A DNA stretch of 64,000 nucleotides from Nostocales cyanobacterium HT-58-2 (lineage in GTDB: Bacteria > Cyanobacteriota > Cyanobacteriia > Cyanobacteriales > Nostocaceae): the NCBI GenBank assembly GCA_002163975.1, contig CP019636.1, positions 3,359,001 to 3,423,000 of the forward strand. Direction: 5' to 3'. The notes beneath the pieces were generated by a model. The model ran no database searches and was not told the origin of the DNA. It saw nothing but the letters and a program-made list of their open reading frames with translations. The position numbers were made by a program, and so were the translations under genes. This document shows, in pieces, positions 18,611 through 28,164 of the stretch (position 1 is the first letter of the stretch; every line of letters begins with the position of its first letter).

Positions 18611-19411
18611 AAGTGATTTATCAAGTTTTTGTTTGATATATATACAAAAAATTTTATTTTTTGATTATAAAAATATTAAAAAATGAAAGATATGACGTTC
18701 ATTAATTTAAATAGCTGATTACGACGTAGACAACAATTGGTTTTGCTGTTTAACTCAATTGCTGCCGCTTCAGAACCTCCGTATTTTGCTTCCATTATTG
18801 TTTCCCGAGAGTGACAAAACAGGAATAGTGTCATTCTTTCTTTACTTGTGTTTTTGATTATATTTTTACCAATGTAGAAATACACCTCAATATTTTGACT
18901 TAAATTTATTTGTCTTCTTAGTATAAATTTTATTATTAAATAATTCAGTACATATAGTAATTTTAATAGAATACATGAGATGATAATTGCTGAAATACTC
19001 TATTTTAAGACTCAAATAGCCTGTTTTTAGAGCTTTACTTCATACATGGATTCATATAGGTCAGAAAGGTAATACTTTAACTTATCTTTTCCTAGGTAGG
19101 AATATTCTAAATTTTACAAAAATCGAGCAAGCTGATATAGTCTTTCTAAAGTAAGTACGTCATAGAACGTACATATACAGGTTTGCATCCGAATCCCTAG
19201 ATTTCACAAGTATCTAATTTTTTTAGAGATACTTGTTTCTACTTCTGTAAATAAAGCAAAGTAGCAAACCGCTTCCACTGTAGCGGTTCTAATAACAACT
19301 ACAAAATACTCTTGCAAGTCAACGTTCTACCTCCACTGAGGTTCCCATTCTGTCTAAGGCTGCGGGGTATCTTGTAGAACGTGTCTGTAAATCTGATGGA
19401 TTGAGGATTCG
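18611..19411. other. 0.8-kb AT-rich gap with one clear hairpin
   Basis: No supported gene. A minus-strand frame at 18676-18885 has no recognised motif. A 10-bp perfect stem (acaagtatct/agatacttgt) lies at 19206-19236 and is followed by tttct. It could end a short unannotated plus-strand transcript. Further small inverted repeats lie at about 19274-19297. Confidence 0.4.
19206..19236 (+). terminator. Hairpin, possible terminator of an unknown transcript
   Basis: Perfect 10-bp stem with a T-rich loop followed by a short T-rich tail. There is no plus-strand gene in the 600 bp upstream. Confidence 0.3.
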
Positions 19412-19756
19412 ATGAGTAATAGTTCTAAAAGTTTAGTTTTTCCCCCTCAAACTTCCCTAACAAAGGATGTATCAAGGAACAGAGATATTGCCGAGTTATC
19501 TATCTACGCACTCTCGTTTCTTGGGATGGGAATCCTACTTTTGATTTCTTTGGTCAGCTTAGTTCATTCCTCACCGTGGCAACGGTGGATAGGCTTTGTG
19601 TATAGTACAAAAGCTTTGTTAACAATATTTCTTGCTAGCCATGTTGGTTATCTTGCCTTTTGTGTTGGAGGCGATGCTCCGGAGGTGCCGCCCAAAGGGG
19701 CGATGGCACAGAGTGCTCCCCGTAGGTGCAAACTGATGAGTCAAGCTTGGACGTAG
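19412..19756 (+). CDS. Hypothetical membrane protein with repeat-derived C-terminus
   Basis: Residues 30-85 hold two hydrophobic stretches (LSFLGMGILLLISLVSLV and TIFLASHVGYLAFCV), so this is or was a small membrane protein. From about residue 86 onward the DNA is a dispersed palindromic repeat (19668-19705 and following), so the last 28 residues are repeat-encoded. The original C-terminus has probably been replaced or the gene truncated. I do not recognise the family. Confidence 0.45.
   Translation: MSNSSKSLVFPPQTSLTKDVSRNRDIAELSIYALSFLGMGILLLISLVSLVHSSPWQRWIGFVYSTKALLTIFLASHVGYLAFCVGGDAPEVPPKGAMAQSAPRRCKLMSQAWT
19668..19705. repeat. Dispersed palindromic repeat (GAGGCGATGCTCC type)
   Basis: gaggcgatgctcc, then gaggtgccgcccaaag, then gggcgatgg. 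A second copy lies at 48432-48470. An adjoining cgatggcacagagt module is shared too, but in the opposite order. Confidence 0.65.
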
Positions 19757-19982
19757 TTCTGGTCTAGCCTGCTTTATTTTTTGGCGATGCCTATGGCAAG
19801 CACTTCGTGCCATCGCTATTGGTACATGGGCTTATAAGCGCTTTCTGCCATAGACACTTTTTGTAGGGAAATATGCTTTCACTTTTTACTTAACTCTCTT
19901 CAGGTTTGCTTCTACCAATAGTTGCAGCAGAAGTGTTATCTCTGCTGAGTTCATGTCAACAAATATTTGTGAGGATGGATTG

Positions 19983-20888
19983 ATGGAATCAAGCGACAAG
20001 ACATTTGAGCAGCAGGTGATTGAACTAACAAATCAAGAACGAGCAAAGAATGGTCTTTCACCTCTGAAGGCAAATGCTGAACTCAACTATACTGCCGACA
20101 AATATGCTGAAGAGATGTCAGGACGTCGTGTCTTAAGTCATACAAGTCCAGATGGTTCTCAACCGTGGGATCGAGCAGAGGCAGTTGGCTATGAAGCTCA
20201 AATGATGGGAGAGAATATAGCTTCAGGTCAAAGAACACCTGAAGAGGTTGTTAAAGCTTGGATGAATAGCTCTGGACATCGAGCTAATATCCTCAAACCC
20301 CAATATACTGATATCGGTGTTGGTTTTAATGACAACTATTGGGTTCAGGACTTTGGTAATGGTGATACGAACCCCATTAGCAAGATACCAGGCTCTACAT
20401 CTAACTCAGAGATTGCATCCAAATCAACTCCTACCCCGGAATCTCCCTCCACGCGTACAGCCACATCAAACAATGATTTTTCTTCAAAACCTGTTTTCCC
20501 TACTACCCCAGGTTCCACCCCTGTTTCTGAACCTGGCTCTCAATCTGGCTCTGAGACTAATCTACAAACGGGTGGTGAAACACCTACAGGTAACCTAGGT
20601 AATGACTGGTTGCTTAAAGGTGGTGTGGGCGACAACACGCAACAGATGTCTTTTGGACGTAATACTTTCACAGTTGGTCAAGGTAATAACTCTGACTGGA
20701 TGCAAAACCTTCAATCTAACCAGGACAAAGGTATTGCAGGTTTCAGCAAAATCTTTGAGATATTACCAACGTCTCAAATGAATGACCAAAAGGCAATTGG
20801 TGGGGATAGGAATGCAGGGACTTTGTTTGCGCAACAAAAGTTTAACGCTGACGCTTTCATTGCACCAACACAAAACACTTTCGTGTAG
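19983..20888 (+). CDS. CAP-domain (SCP/PR1-like) protein
   Basis: The N-terminal 125 residues form a CAP domain. It opens with IELTNQERAKNGLSPL, then has SHTSPDGSQPWDRA, GENIASGQ and WMNSSGHRANIL, which are the bacterial YkwD-type signatures. The rest is a Ser/Thr/Pro-rich linker (TSNSEIASK, STRTATSNND, GSQSGSETN) and a Gly/Gln/Asn-rich tail, typical of a surface or secreted protein, but no signal peptide is visible. I prefer ATG 19983, which has a GAGG stretch in front; ATG 19953 would add ten residues. CAP proteins of bacteria have varied or unknown functions. Confidence 0.8.
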   Translation: MESSDKTFEQQVIELTNQERAKNGLSPLKANAELNYTADKYAEEMSGRRVLSHTSPDGSQPWDRAEAVGYEAQMMGENIASGQRTPEEVVKAWMNSSGHRANILKPQYTDIGVGFNDNYWVQDFGNGDTNPISKIPGSTSNSEIASKSTPTPESPSTRTATSNNDFSSKPVFPTTPGSTPVSEPGSQSGSETNLQTGGETPTGNLGNDWLLKGGVGDNTQQMSFGRNTFTVGQGNNSDWMQNLQSNQDKGIAGFSKIFEILPTSQMNDQKAIGGDRNAGTLFAQQKFNADAFIAPTQNTFV

Positions 20889-20995
20889 AGGTTTTGTTCA
20901 TCCTAATTCTAGCCCGTTAGAGTGATTGACACGGGTCTTAGCAAACTTAACCAATTTTGTATACACATAGTATACATAGCATACAAGTTGTAGAC

Positions 20996-21036
20996 ATAAT
21001 TACCCTACCTAGAAATTATCTAAGTAGGGTAATTAT
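20996..21036. terminator. Bidirectional hairpin between convergent genes
   Basis: A stem of at least 13 bp (ataattaccctac/gtagggtaattat) lies between the stops of two convergent genes at 20888 and 21115. The A/T-rich lower stem gives T-rich ends on both strands. Just before it, the hexamer GTATAC occurs twice (20959, 20970), with GCATAC at 20979. Confidence 0.6.
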
Positions 21037-21114
21037 GCTGCCCAAAGAGCATCGCGTTTGGGGATGAATGAAGTTCAGTTAAAAATAAGGCAATCAACAG
21101 AAGGATGAGTTGCG

Positions 21115-21681
21115 TCAGTCCTGGTTGTAAGCGTTTGGGGTATCATAAATGCCCCAATATTCAATGTCACGCGCCCTCAATACTGCTTCAGCACGGTGAA
21201 TCTCTTCATCAGACCCATCTATAATGACTAAATAATCACCTTGATGAAGGCGATCGCTACAATGTCTTGCTCGTTCTTCGGGAATACCTAAATTAGCCAG
21301 TGCCTTGACCAAATTATGACTGGCTGCAGCTCCCACAGCCACACCACCAATACTACTAGCTAAGGCTACGCCAAGAGAACCTGCTGCTAACACAGCTCCT
21401 AAGCTGGGAAGTGACAAACTTGTGAGACCGACTAATATGCTGCCCCAAGTCGTAGCTGTAAGAGTATCTGCAACCACTCCTGTGGCTGTATTGACATTTT
21501 CATTACCAACGCGCGATGTCATTTGAGCGTTTGCAAGCTGTTCACCCTGATCTACATCCTTAGCAATGATGGAAACCTTTTCCATTGGAAAGCCTGAATC
21601 TTTCAATTCACTGAGCGCTTGCTCTGCTGCTTTGCGGCTGCCAAATACTCCTACAGCACGTTTTTGATTGCTTTCAACCAT
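21115..21681 (-). CDS. YflT/general-stress-type protein with Gly/Ala-rich core
   Basis: Residues 1-50 form a small alpha/beta domain (AVGVFGSRKAAEQALSEL) like that of Bacillus general stress proteins of the YflT type. The middle (about 75-125) is a Gly/Ala/Ser-rich hydrophobic stretch that could insert in or lie along membranes. The C-terminal part resembles the first half again (GDYLVIIDGSDEEIHRAE). The biochemical role is unknown. The ribosome binding site region reads aaggaagag before ATG. Confidence 0.65.
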   Translation of the reverse strand: MVESNQKRAVGVFGSRKAAEQALSELKDSGFPMEKVSIIAKDVDQGEQLANAQMTSRVGNENVNTATGVVADTLTATTWGSILVGLTSLSLPSLGAVLAAGSLGVALASSIGGVAVGAAASHNLVKALANLGIPEERARHCSDRLHQGDYLVIIDGSDEEIHRAEAVLRARDIEYWGIYDTPNAYNQD

Positions 21682-21806
21682 CTCTTCCTTGTCCTTGCGA
21701 TCTAAGATTGATGCATCATTTTTTGTGATTTATCCTACTATTCTTCTGATTGAAGCTGGCATATTCATCAATCCTAGGACTTACGCACCAAAGTTGACCG
21801 TTGAAA

Positions 21807-21857
21807 CTATAGGAATCCGGTTTGATTTGTGAAATTACTCATCGAGACAGGGAACAG
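21807..21857. repeat. Dispersed ~51-bp repeat, copy 2
   Basis: Near-identical to 15742-15793 (ctataggaatccgg ... gacagggaacag), same orientation, here between two minus-strand genes. Confidence 0.7.
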
Positions 21858-21899
21858 GCAACAGGGAAAAGTATCTTTTACTTTTGACTTTTCTAGCTG

Positions 21900-23093
21900 T
21901 TACACTCTAGCTAATCTAACTTGCAAATTGATAACCTCTCTGTATTTCATTTCATAACGTTTTGCTATGTAACTGATAGAATAGTTATTCCAAGTATCTT
22001 TTACCATTTTTTCCCGGTCAATATTATTTCCTACACCTTCAATCATGCTTGCCATTTCATCAACTGAATCTGCAAATTGTCCATTAATTCCTGGTTTGAT
22101 GATCTCACTAGCCGCTCCTCTCTTAAAGGATATGACAGGGCATCCGTAAGCCATAGCCTCAATCATGACAAGACCAAATGGCTCCTCCCATTGTATGGGG
22201 TTCAAAAAGCAGTATGCACTTTTTAATAATCTAGCTTTTTGACTGTTATTGATAGGACCTATATATTCAACATAATCAGGATAAGCTTCGATTAATGGTA
22301 GAACTTCTTGATGAAAATACTCGAAAGATTCAACTTGTTGATACGCGTCTACGACTCCGCCTAAAATAATTTTTCTTTTTGCCTTGATTGCTGCTTCTAT
22401 TGCTTGTTTTGTGCCTTTATCTCTGGTAATTTTACCAATCCAAGCCAAGTGATGCCTTTGAGAGGCACTTCCTTTAAGAAATTGATTGTCAGGGAGACCG
22501 TGAGGTATGACTCCTATAAAATTAAGAGGAAATCCTGACTCTCTTAGTGCATCTTCCTTAGCGCTATTACTGATGCTAATTATAGGAGTATTTTTAGCCC
22601 AACTGAAATAATACTTATCTCCTAAGCCTATGTAATTTTCTCTTTTATCAAAAAGAAATCGGCTGTGAAGAGTGCATATATGAGGAACTTTGATTTGAGA
22701 CGCCAATTTAAATAATATTAAGTCTGAAGAAGATGAAAGATGAGTATGTACAACATCATATTTTTCGGAATGTTGTGCGATTTCTCTAAAGCTGTTTATC
22801 ATATGATACTCAGCTTCTGTATAGTTATCCCATCCAATTTCTTGCTCAGTCAGTGATTCTTCTATGTAATATCTAAGCTCTCCACTTGTATGAGAGTCTC
22901 CTGAGGCAAAAAGAGTCACTTTGTGTCTTTGCCTTATGAGTTCTTCACTAAGATTGCTGATGACTGCTTCTGTTCCGCCATAGTCTTTTGGAGGTATTGA
23001 AAACCAAGGGGCTGCTACCTGTGCTATTCTTAGCGGTTGATAATTTTCACGAAAACTTTCATGTTCGGGCGTTTTTTTATCTATCTGGAGCAT
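21900..23093 (-). CDS. Glycosyltransferase family 4 protein
   Basis: A GT-B fold enzyme of 397 residues. The N-terminal acceptor half shows PPKDYGGTEAVISNL and VVHTHLSSSSD. The donor half shows the sugar-nucleotide signature EEPFGLVMIEAMAYG with the two conserved glutamates of the EX7E motif. The protein belongs to the group of cyanobacterial GT4 enzymes that begin with the PPxxYGGTE motif. Donor and acceptor are unknown. It is transcribed alone, divergent from the trehalose synthase gene, and a link to sugar metabolism is suggested by position only. Confidence 0.88.
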   Translation of the reverse strand: MLQIDKKTPEHESFRENYQPLRIAQVAAPWFSIPPKDYGGTEAVISNLSEELIRQRHKVTLFASGDSHTSGELRYYIEESLTEQEIGWDNYTEAEYHMINSFREIAQHSEKYDVVHTHLSSSSDLILFKLASQIKVPHICTLHSRFLFDKRENYIGLGDKYYFSWAKNTPIISISNSAKEDALRESGFPLNFIGVIPHGLPDNQFLKGSASQRHHLAWIGKITRDKGTKQAIEAAIKAKRKIILGGVVDAYQQVESFEYFHQEVLPLIEAYPDYVEYIGPINNSQKARLLKSAYCFLNPIQWEEPFGLVMIEAMAYGCPVISFKRGAASEIIKPGINGQFADSVDEMASMIEGVGNNIDREKMVKDTWNNYSISYIAKRYEMKYREVINLQVRLARV

Positions 23094-23678
23094 TGAATTC
23101 TCAAAAATTAATTAGTGTCTCTCAGAAATATCGAGTTTTCTTCATTAAGAACAAGCTTTTTACATAATATTCACCAATATCTTTCTTTTTTAGCTGCTCA
23201 TAGTCATAGCACTTTTGTTTTCTATATAGCTTTTGATCTACGGCATAGGTATTATTAATTATTTAGTATTAATTATTCAGATTTTTTTGTTCGTCTGTCC
23301 TAGGAGCCATTTATTGTTAAATTTTTAAGAGTAGCTATATACAAAGTCATTGATAAAATCTGACACTAAAAATTCAGAAAAGACTTGTGATACGATTGCT
23401 TTATACTAGAGATTACGGATGAATTATGTTTTTGTAAAAATTGTCAAATCAGTATTCCTCTTACTTTCGTTAGATGGGTAACTTCAACATTTCGGGTATT
23501 TTGGTAACTGAGAATACCCTCGCATTAACTTGATTACACAAAAATCAAGTTCTTTTTTTGACAAGAACAAATACTTGTAACAGTAATGTAGGTTGAGCTA
23601 ACAAATTTATCCCATAAACCAACCTAATTACTGCCTAGTCACGTTAACAGGTGCAAACCAGGAACAGTCGAAAGTAAA
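23094..23678. other. AT-rich divergent promoter region
   Basis: It separates the glycosyltransferase and trehalose synthase genes and must hold both promoters. I see no gene, hairpin of note or recognisable operator. Confidence 0.4.
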
Positions 23679-26600
23679 ATGCCAAAATCAATGTTGAAAA
23701 ATGACCCCTTATGGTTTAAAAACGCCATTATTTACGAAGCGCCTGTCCGCGCCTTTGCGGACAGCAATGGTGATGGTATTGGTGACTTTCGGGGGCTGAC
23801 AGAAAAAATAGATTACCTGCAAGACCTAGGTGTTACCGTTGTTTGGTTGCTACCATTTTTCCCTTCACCACTGAAGGATGATGGTTATGATATTGCTGAT
23901 TATACTAATGTCAACCCCATATATGGTACATTAGAAAACTTCAAAGAGTTCTTGGAAGCTGCTCATCAGCGAGGTATTCGCGTTATTATTGAGCTCATAG
24001 TCAATCACACATCTGACCAGCATCCTTGGTTTCAACGGGCACGTCGCGCACCCAAAGGCAGTGAAGAACGAGATTTCTATGTCTGGAGTGATACTCCAGA
24101 AAAATACCAAGAGGCGCGGATTATCTTTAAAGATTTTGAAAATTCCAACTGGGCTTGGGACCCAATTGCCAAAGCTTATTACTGGCATCGCTTCTACTCC
24201 CATCAGCCAGATTTGAACTACGATAATCCAGCAGTCCGCCAGGCGGTGTTTGATGTGCTTGATTTTTGGTTAGAGATGGGAGTGGATGGTTTGCGCCTAG
24301 ATGCCGTACCTTATTTGTACGAACGGGAAGGAACAAACTGCGAAAACTTGCCGGAAACCCATAATTTTCTCAAGCAATTGCGATCGCACGTCGATGCAAA
24401 ATTCCCGAACCGGATGTTGCTAGCTGAGGCGAATCAATGGCCCGAAGATGCAGCACAATATTACGGTGACGGGGATGAGTGTCACATGAACTATCATTTC
24501 CCCCTCATGCCACGCTTGTTTATGGCATTGCGGGTGGAAGACAATTTCCCCATCATTGATATTCTCAACCAAACCCCTCCCATTCCTGATAATTGTCAGT
24601 GGGGATTGTTTTTGCGGAACCATGACGAACTCACATTGGAAATGGTCACTGACGAAGACCGAGACTATATGTATCGAGTCTACGCACAAGACCCGGTGAT
24701 GAGGCTCAATTTAGGCATTCGTCGCAGGTTAGCACCGCTTTTAGGCAATGACCGCCGTCAAATAGAATTGCTTAATAGCCTGCTGTTGTCTTTGCCGGGA
24801 GCACCCGTACTTTATTATGGGGATGAAATTGGCATGGGGGACAACGTTTATGTGGGCGATCGCAATGGTGTTCGCACACCAATGCAGTGGAGTTCCGACC
24901 GTAACGCTGGTTTTAGTCGTGCTAACCCCCAAAGGTTGTATTTACCCGTCATTGTGGAATCAGAATACCACTATGAGGCAATCAACGTTGAAGCACAACG
25001 GGCTAACCCCAATTCCTTATGGTATTGGATGAAACGCCTGATTGCTACCAGAAAGCGTTTCCAAGCACTTGGTTTGGGCAGTTTTGAATTACTGCACCCT
25101 AACAACCGCAAAGTTCTTGCCTTCACCCGCACCTATCAAGACGAAACAATTTTGGTGGTAGCGAATCTGTCCCGCTTTGTGCAAACAGTCGAATTAGACT
25201 TATCAGCCTTCAAGGGACAGGTCCCAGTAGAAATTTTTGGTCAGACGGAGTTTCCACCGGTTGGAGATTCGTCCTACTTCCTCAGCCTCAGCCCCTACGG
25301 ATTTTATTGGTTTACTCTATCGCTTAAGACCAGTTTAACCCTGCCGCCAAAACCGCAATCTGAGTTGACAACGTTGGTTGTGAGCGGTCAGTGGCACAAT
25401 GTTTTTTACCAACGAGAAGTGAAGGCAACACTGGAATCTATTTTGCAGGATTACCTATATACCTGTAGTTGGTTTGCTGGCAAAAGTTTGAGCGTTCAAT
25501 CTGCACAAATCACAGAGACAGTCTTCATGTCCTACAAGGACACAGAAGCTAATATGATTTGGTTGCGGGTAGAGTACCTTCAAGGAGATCCTGAAACTTA
25601 CCTTTTGCTTTTAGCGTATACAGAAGGTGAGCAAGCAAGGCAAATTTTAGCAGAAAGCCCTCAATCTGTGGTGGCTCGCCTTGAAGTTCAAGGCAGACAA
25701 GAAGTGGGAATTTTATTCGATGCTTTTGCAGACAAGAACTTCCTTAACCTGTTGGTGGATGCCATTGTCCATAATCGCTCCTATAAAGGCATGGCAGGGG
25801 AATTGATTGCTAGCGCAACTGATTTGTTACCACAGTTAAGTGGAGAGAACTCCTACCTTGAACCGTGTGTGCTCAAGGGAGAACACAGAAATACATCTGT
25901 GATTTATGGCGATCGCCTATTTTTGAAAATACTCCGTAAAGTTGAAGAGGGGATGCACCCCGATTTAGAACTCCGACGCTTTCTGAGTGAGAAAAAACTC
26001 TTAAAACACTTTGCTCCTGTTGCTGGGGCGCTAGAATACCGTAGCTTAAATAGAGCAGGAGTTTTATCAACTTTACCTATGACTATAGGAATACTGCAAG
26101 AATATATCCCAGATACCCGCAATGGCTGGGAGTATACACTTGATAGCTTGCAGGACTACTTTGATCTGGTCACAACACAGCAGGCAGATGTGACCGAAGT
26201 ACCTGTTCTCTCAGGTTCTTTGTTAGATTTGCTAGAAGTTGAAATTCCTGAGTTAGCTCATCAAACCATTGGTTCCTACCTGGTGAGTACTCAACTACTG
26301 GGTCAAAGTACAGCAGAACTCCATGCTGCCCTAGCTTCAGATTCTACAAATCGCGACTTTGCTCCTGAGCCGTTTTCTTCCTTTTACCAACGCTCCGTTT
26401 ACCAATACTCTCGTAACCTAACTGGGCAAGTCTTCCTTGTATTACAAGATCAACTCAAGAAGCTGCCTGCAAACACCCAAGAACTAGCGAGATCTGTGCT
26501 TAACCGCCAACAGGATATTCTCGGGCGTTATCAGTTACTCTTGAACCAAAAAATCACTGCCATGCGCACCCGTTATCACGGGGACTATAATCTGGCGCGA

Positions 26601-27032
26601 GTGCAGTATACAGGCAAGGATTTCATTATTCTTGACTTTGAAGGCAGAGAGGGTCGGAGTTTGAGTGAACGGCGCATGAAGCGTTCTCCCCTTCGAGACG
26701 TGGCGGGAATGTTGTTATCTTTCCACTATGCTTCCGTTCAAGGGCTTCGTAGTGAAATAGAAAGTGGTATGGTTCGCCCCGGAGAACTTCCTCAAATAGA
26801 AGCTTGGAGTCAGTTCTGGTCTACCTGGGTCAGTGTCACTTTCTTAAAGAGTTATCTAGAAACTGCCAGCAAAGATAATTTCTTGCCCAAGACAACTTCA
26901 GAACTGCAAGTGCTTTTGGATGGCTTTGTTTTGCAGAAAACCGTTGCTGCATTGGGCTCCGAACTCAAAAATCGCCCTAATTGGGTGGATATTCCCCTGC
27001 AACTGATTTTGCAGTTGTTGGCAGTAGATTGA
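23679..27032 (+). CDS. treS: Trehalose synthase-maltokinase fusion
   Basis: The 1117 residues join two enzymes. Residues 1-560 are a GH13 trehalose synthase, which interconverts maltose and trehalose. The nucleophile is Asp208 (GLRLDAVPYL), the acid/base Glu250 (LLAEANQ), and the third acid Asp316 (RNHDELTLE). Residues from about 580 are a maltokinase domain with ILKILRKVEEG, RYHGDYNLARV and LDFEGREG, the kinase-like catalytic and metal-binding motifs. Maltokinase turns maltose into maltose 1-phosphate, the substrate of GlgE for alpha-glucan synthesis. TreS-Mak fusions are known in several phyla. Trehalose is a desiccation and salt protectant in cyanobacteria. Confidence 0.93.
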   Translation: MPKSMLKNDPLWFKNAIIYEAPVRAFADSNGDGIGDFRGLTEKIDYLQDLGVTVVWLLPFFPSPLKDDGYDIADYTNVNPIYGTLENFKEFLEAAHQRGIRVIIELIVNHTSDQHPWFQRARRAPKGSEERDFYVWSDTPEKYQEARIIFKDFENSNWAWDPIAKAYYWHRFYSHQPDLNYDNPAVRQAVFDVLDFWLEMGVDGLRLDAVPYLYEREGTNCENLPETHNFLKQLRSHVDAKFPNRMLLAEANQWPEDAAQYYGDGDECHMNYHFPLMPRLFMALRVEDNFPIIDILNQTPPIPDNCQWGLFLRNHDELTLEMVTDEDRDYMYRVYAQDPVMRLNLGIRRRLAPLLGNDRRQIELLNSLLLSLPGAPVLYYGDEIGMGDNVYVGDRNGVRTPMQWSSDRNAGFSRANPQRLYLPVIVESEYHYEAINVEAQRANPNSLWYWMKRLIATRKRFQALGLGSFELLHPNNRKVLAFTRTYQDETILVVANLSRFVQTVELDLSAFKGQVPVEIFGQTEFPPVGDSSYFLSLSPYGFYWFTLSLKTSLTLPPKPQSELTTLVVSGQWHNVFYQREVKATLESILQDYLYTCSWFAGKSLSVQSAQITETVFMSYKDTEANMIWLRVEYLQGDPETYLLLLAYTEGEQARQILAESPQSVVARLEVQGRQEVGILFDAFADKNFLNLLVDAIVHNRSYKGMAGELIASATDLLPQLSGENSYLEPCVLKGEHRNTSVIYGDRLFLKILRKVEEGMHPDLELRRFLSEKKLLKHFAPVAGALEYRSLNRAGVLSTLPMTIGILQEYIPDTRNGWEYTLDSLQDYFDLVTTQQADVTEVPVLSGSLLDLLEVEIPELAHQTIGSYLVSTQLLGQSTAELHAALASDSTNRDFAPEPFSSFYQRSVYQYSRNLTGQVFLVLQDQLKKLPANTQELARSVLNRQQDILGRYQLLLNQKITAMRTRYHGDYNLARVQYTGKDFIILDFEGREGRSLSERRMKRSPLRDVAGMLLSFHYASVQGLRSEIESGMVRPGELPQIEAWSQFWSTWVSVTFLKSYLETASKDNFLPKTTSELQVLLDGFVLQKTVAALGSELKNRPNWVDIPLQLILQLLAVD

Positions 27033-27046
27033 CAACGAGTGTAGGT

Positions 27047-27090
27047 AATACAGTTCGGAACTCACCTTTTACCTTGAACCGAACCGTATT
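27047..27090 (+). terminator. Hairpin after the trehalose synthase gene
   Basis: Arms aatacagttcgg and ccgaaccgtatt pair with one mismatch and lie 15 bp after the stop. There is no T-run, so factor-dependent release or mRNA stabilisation is possible. Confidence 0.5.
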
Positions 27091-27203
27091 GCCACCACAC
27101 ACACGACAACTGAATCAAGAGCTTCTATGTTGTTGATTTTTTAGACAAATGTAAAAGAAAAGTACTAATTGCAAGAAATTTTCAAGGATTCAGCCTCTAG
27201 AGA

Positions 27204-27310
27204 CAAAAAAGCCCCCTGCCAACTAGAGAGCTAATAAAGCAGGAGACAATCGAAAGGTTGGTGTATCTCACTTTTTATTTTTAAAAAAAACTTCATAATT
27301 GTTGAGTATC
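27204..27310 (-). ncRNA. Candidate small RNA, copy A
   Basis: The minus strand shows a possible promoter: -35 TTTACA (27344-27339), 16-bp spacer, -10 TATCTA (27322-27317). About 107 nt later comes an intrinsic terminator: ctcctgct, loop, ggcaggggg, then ttttttg (27245-27204). No minus-strand protein gene lies within 30 kb upstream that would need this terminator. The whole segment is similar to 39675-39783, where both promoter spacing and terminator are kept. Confidence 0.5.
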
Positions 27311-27344
27311 ACTAGATAGATAGAATGTTAAGTTTTTCTGTAAA

Positions 27345-28164
27345 CCTAGTTACTTTGAAGAGCAAAATACGACTTTGCTTTCGCCTGAGAATGTCTATGT
27401 TAGCGTTATCTTTTGAAGAGTTCCATTTTTTTGATGAATCTTGTATTACCTCTAAACAGAGAAGTTCAGGGCAATGAATTGTATCCCTGCATACATATCA
27501 ACTTAAAATTAACCTACTCCTTTGATAGAAGTTGGGTTAAAAAAAGGCATTTATTATTATACTTAATTAGGAATAGTTAGGGTTAAAAAACCAAAAGATA
27601 ATAAATTTTTGGTCACATTGGTTGAGCATTTTTGTACTATTTTTTGAAAAAATAAATATAAACTCTTGATTGACTTTTAAATTAATTTTTATCTTTTGAA
27701 GTCACTATATTTTTTAACAGAATGAACAAATATTTTTTTCAAAAAATAGTGATTTTTTTGGAGTTTTGAATTTAGTCCCTTATCATCCCTTATCAACTTA
27801 TTCCATTTTCTTTTGAGAAATATCTCAATTTTGATGATGTACTATTGACCTATTTCTGGTAAAAAACACGCCTCTTCTAAGATTGTAACAGGAATTATTC
27901 CTAGTTCATTATTCTTACTTTGTCACTCAGTCATGAATAAATTCTTAGGAATTCTTTTGCATTACTACACCTGATACAAACCCTATTTGATGCAACTTGG
28001 TATTGAAGAAGTTATACCAATGCATACAATAGCAATTGTTAAAATCCACCAAGGTAGTAATTGCAACTTGGTACAATGTGCATCATAAGCAATTGTGTTA
28101 GTCCTGGAATTTAGGTACTCAGCTTTTTGCTTAATCTTTGTAAACTTTCGAGCGAGAATAACAG
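27345..28164. other. AT-rich gap upstream of the PAS-Crp regulator
   Basis: The stretch next to the small RNA promoter (to about 27410) is still similar to the copy-B region. The remainder is very AT-rich without a supported gene. Confidence 0.35.

Noticed and set aside
18676..18885. 69-residue minus-strand frame
   Set aside because: AT-rich, no motif, no start signal.
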